Origin: a bacterium
Lineage (GTDB): Bacteria; Vulcanimicrobiota; Vulcanimicrobiia; Vulcanimicrobiales; Vulcanimicrobiaceae
Assembly (NCBI GenBank): GCA_028869385.1
Contig: JAGWSR010000096.1
Span: 1-64,000, forward strand
Length of the DNA: 64,000 bases
Direction: 5' to 3'
Part shown: piece after piece, positions 61,722 through 64,000 of the stretch
How the letters are laid out: each line of letters starts with the position of its first letter
Position numbering within the stretch: position 1 is the first letter of the stretch
The notes under the pieces: model-generated
Seen by the model: the letters and a program-made list of their open reading frames with translations, nothing else
Told to the model about the DNA's origin: nothing
Database searches by the model: none
Position numbers and translations under genes: made by a program

Positions 61722-62963
61722 CGCCAGGATTCGCCGTAGCGCCGCAAGCGTGGCGGCGATCTCGTCGTGGGTGTTGTAATGCGCGGCGCCGATGCGCACC
61801 ACGCCCCGTTCTTCGGGGATGCCGAGTTGGCGCACGATTTCGAGCGCGTAGTTGTGCCCGCTCCACACGAAGATATTCTCGCGCGCGAGCGCTTCGGCGA
61901 TGGTATCGGGGGCGATGGTATCGTGAACGAAGGAGACGGTCGGCACCCGATGTGCGACGCGCCCCGGATCGTCGATGCCGACGATCCGGACGCCCGGAAT
62001 CGCGCGGAGTCCGTCGATCAACTCGAGCGCAAGCGTGGCTTCGTGCGCGATCGAGCCCGCGAAGCCGCGCCGGATACGTTCGCGGCGAGAGCCGCCTTCG
62101 CCCAGCAACTCGCCGATCCACGCGAGATGTTCGACGCTCGCCTCGAGCGCCGCGAAGAGCTCGATCTGCGGCGTGCCGAGTTCGAACCGCCACGGTAGAT
62201 CGTTGGTCGACGGACGCACCTTATAGGCGCGCAACTCCTCGAGCAACTCCTCGCGACCCCAGACGATGCCGAGGTGCGGCCCGAAGAATTTGTACGACGA
62301 GCAGGCGAGAAAATCGCAGCCGAGCGCGGTAACGTCCACGAACCCGTGCGGCGCGAACTGCACCGCATCCACGTAGGTGAGGGCCCCCGCGGCCTTCGCG
62401 CGCGCGGCGAGCGTTGCGACGTCGTTGATCGAGCCGGTGAGGTTGCTCGCGTAGTTCAGCGCGACCAAGCGCGTCCGATCGGTGAGTACGGCGTCGAGCG
62501 CCGCGGGCTCGATGCGCCAGGTGCGCTCGTCGAAGGGTAGCCACCGCACGGTGAGGCGCCGTTCTTCGGCGAGCGTGAGCCACGGCGCTACGTTCGCGTC
62601 GTGATCCATGCGCGTCACGACGATCTCTTCGCCGGGCAAGAAGTCGCGTGCCAGCGCGCGTGCGATGCGGAAGGTGAGCGAGGTCATGCTCGGCCCGACG
62701 ACGATCTCGCGCGTGGAAGCCGCGCCGAGCATGTCGCGCATCGCATCGCGCGCGCGCTCGGTGACGGCCTCGGCTGCGATGCTCGTGCGGAAGAAGCCGC
62801 CGAGATTCGCGTTGCTCTCGATCAAGCAGCGCGCGGCGGCGTCGGCGACGCGTTGCGGGACTTGCGTTCCGGCCGGATTATCGAGGTAGCGGCGTGGCGT
62901 GCCGTCGTCGGCGATCGCGAGCGACGGGAAAGCGGTGCGGATCGTTTCGATCGGAAAGCCCAT
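61716..62963 (-). CDS. Class V aminotransferase, cysteine desulfurase (SufS)-like
   Basis: 415 residues. The PLP lysine is in CSSYKFFGPHLG; RYLDNPAGTQVPQRV, VVTRMDHDANVAPW and ALNYASNLTGSINDV match the SufS-like subfamily. The mobile catalytic-Cys loop of true cysteine desulfurases is not evident: the region reads WSGHNYALEIVRQLG with no Cys. Another amino-acid lyase or epimerase reaction is therefore likely. The ATG at 62963 begins the conserved fold. Confidence 0.82.
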   Translation of the reverse strand: MGFPIETIRTAFPSLAIADDGTPRRYLDNPAGTQVPQRVADAAARCLIESNANLGGFFRTSIAAEAVTERARDAMRDMLGAASTREIVVGPSMTSLTFRIARALARDFLPGEEIVVTRMDHDANVAPWLTLAEERRLTVRWLPFDERTWRIEPAALDAVLTDRTRLVALNYASNLTGSINDVATLAARAKAAGALTYVDAVQFAPHGFVDVTALGCDFLACSSYKFFGPHLGIVWGREELLEELRAYKVRPSTNDLPWRFELGTPQIELFAALEASVEHLAWIGELLGEGGSRRERIRRGFAGSIAHEATLALELIDGLRAIPGVRIVGIDDPGRVAHRVPTVSFVHDTIAPDTIAEALARENIFVWSGHNYALEIVRQLGIPEERGVVRIGAAHYNTHDEIAATLAALRRILAE

Positions 62964-63017
62964 GCTGCGCGCGTTTCGCGCGCAGGCGAGCGCGTGCCTC
63001 GTGCGGTAGTCGTCGTC

Positions 63018-63251
63018 ATGCCCCGCTGGGAGACGCTCACCGCTCTGGTCGCCGTCGTGGCCGCAGGTCTCGGCGCCTGGCCGATTCGCTGGCACGGAGC
63101 GTTTACGATCCTCGCGCTCGCGTTGCTTTCGGTCGTTGCCGTCGCGCGCGTTCGCGCATTCGCTCGTACGCGCGCGGGGCGCATGTCGACCGATGCAGGC
63201 GAGCGCGCGGCGCGCATTCGCGCGGAGCGCAAACGACGGCTCGATCGCTAG
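63018..63251 (+). CDS. Small two-helix membrane protein
   Basis: 77 residues: two hydrophobic helices (LTALVAVVAAGLGAWPI and FTILALALLSVVAVARV), then a highly basic soluble tail (ARIRAERKRRLDR). No family recognised. Starts 54 bases from the divergent aminotransferase gene and ends 8 bases before the ligase stop. Confidence 0.55.
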   Translation: MPRWETLTALVAVVAAGLGAWPIRWHGAFTILALALLSVVAVARVRAFARTRAGRMSTDAGERAARIRAERKRRLDR

Positions 63252-63258
63252 CGCGAGT

Positions 63259-64000
63259 TCACGAGGCACCCTCGCGCGCGAGCATCTCGGCGTAGATCTC
63301 GTCGACGCGCGCGAGGGTGTCGATCTCGCTGCTTGGCTTATCGTCGCGAATGCGCACGATACGTGGAAAGCGCAGCGCGTAGCCGCTTTCGTGCAGTTCA
63401 CTGCGCTGGACGATGTCGAAGGCGACTTCGATCACGACCGTCGGCTCCACCGCGAGCGCGCGCCCGCGCCGACCGGTTTGGTGCGCGAGAAACCACGGCG
63501 TCAACGCCGCGATCTCCGCATCGGTGAGTCCGGAGTACGCCTTGCCGATGGTGCGCCGCGTGCCGGCCTCGTCGCGTACGGCGAACGTATAGTCGGAGAG
63601 CACCTTCGCGCGCTTGCCGTGCCCCCATTCGACGGCCACCACGACGACGTCGAGCGTCGAGAGCTCGCGCTTGAGTTTTAACCACCACTTGCCACGGCGT
63701 CCGGGTGCGTAGGGCGCGTCGGTGCGCTTGAGCATCAGGCCCTCGTTCCCGCGCGCGCGGGCGGCTTCGAAACGCGCATTCACGTCGCCGGGACTCGTTC
63801 CGGCCTCGAGGCGTTGGAAGGGCGCGAGCGTGACGTGCTCGTTCGGCACGAGCGCGTCGATGAGACGCGCGCGGCGGTCGAGCAGGGCCTCGTCGATCAA
63901 AAACTCCTCGTCGATCGCGAGCGCGTCGAAGACCACGTAGCGAAGCGGCACGTCGGCAAGGAGCGATGCGTCGATCTCCTTGCGTTGCAGACGCGCCTGT
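63259..64000 (-). CDS. ATP-dependent DNA ligase, C-terminal part (5' end beyond window)
   Basis: The frame runs off the right edge, so at least 247 C-terminal residues are present. VPLRYVVFDAL, GNEGLMLKR (motif IV), KWWLKLKRE (motif V) and the OB-fold segment TIGKAYSGLTDAEIAAL identify an ATP-type ligase; the adenylated-Lys motif lies outside. Such ligases often belong to repair cassettes with Lhr-type helicases and phosphoesterases, which occur 15 kb away at 46313-49716. Whether a LigD polymerase domain is attached cannot be seen. Confidence 0.88.
   Translation of the reverse strand, partial: QARLQRKEIDASLLADVPLRYVVFDALAIDEEFLIDEALLDRRARLIDALVPNEHVTLAPFQRLEAGTSPGDVNARFEAARARGNEGLMLKRTDAPYAPGRRGKWWLKLKRELSTLDVVVVAVEWGHGKRAKVLSDYTFAVRDEAGTRRTIGKAYSGLTDAEIAALTPWFLAHQTGRRGRALAVEPTVVIEVAFDIVQRSELHESGYALRFPRIVRIRDDKPSSEIDTLARVDEIYAEMLAREGAS

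Noticed and set aside
63259-64000. Calling the ligase LigD of a Ku-LigD end-joining system
   Set aside because: Only the C-terminal part of the ligase is visible; no polymerase domain or Ku gene can be seen.

Overview
The window is dense, GC-rich bacterial chromosome: 60 protein genes on both strands, no rRNA, tRNA or CRISPR seen, and no gene-free stretch longer than about 130 bases. A TonB-dependent receptor, a porin-like heme protein, a lipoprotein, DAP decarboxylase and PBP4-type and amidase-type wall enzymes point to an aerobic, diderm, peptidoglycan-bearing organism. Frequent GTG/TTG starts, ATGA/GTGA stop-start overlaps and the gene mix would fit a deep lineage such as Eremiobacterota/Vulcanimicrobiota, but that placement is inference.

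Layout. 1-3854 (+): cut SGNH hydrolase, sodium:solute symporter, heme-copper-oxidase-like membrane protein. 9063-3800 (-): six tightly packed genes, pabBC, manA, an AhpD-like gene, lysA, msrA, msrB. 9062-15898 (+): exported thioredoxin-like protein, a FolK-FolE2 fusion, an M1 peptidase relative without its zinc ligands, a SIS sugar-phosphate enzyme, an APC permease. 15850-24335: M48 protease, amidohydrolase, small exported protein, sulfotransferase, an unusual Mrp ATPase with an N-terminal CxxC domain, and a 1001-residue GGDEF-STAND-TPR regulator facing hemL. 24428-33809: hemL, three wall or exported-sugar genes (amidase, dacB, TIM-barrel protein), ispH, a second oxidase-like membrane protein, M28 peptidase, RsbW-like kinase, cyclophilin.

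38445-33840 (-): ABC-2 permease, small membrane protein, a Cyc2-like heme-porin fused to a second cytochrome c and a FixH/CopC-like domain, and a Tat-exported multicopper oxidase. This is the strongest candidate for an undescribed system: an outer-surface electron or metal oxidation module. 38448-44521: alkA, pirin, the rest of an ABC-2 exporter, a hexapeptide protein, a Cmk-like kinase and an MFS exporter. 44582-50774: histone-H1-like Lys/Ala/Thr repeat protein, alpha/beta hydrolase, a YjfB-like small protein, an Lhr helicase with its phosphoesterase, exported rubrerythrin, NUDIX.

50828-61645 carries acyl-CoA and aromatic catabolism: 3-hydroxyacyl-CoA dehydrogenase, thiolase, aldehyde dehydrogenase, a TonB-dependent receptor, a PaaX repressor, a BoxB/PaaA-like di-iron epoxidase and an enoyl-CoA hydratase. 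Together they would epoxidise an aromatic CoA thioester and beta-oxidise the product; ligase and reductase genes are not in the window. The end holds a SufS-like class V aminotransferase, a small membrane protein and the C-terminal part of an ATP-dependent DNA ligase.

Two genome-style features recur: convergent neighbours overlap at their 3' ends by up to 56 bases, and divergent neighbours have start codons 0-24 bases apart.
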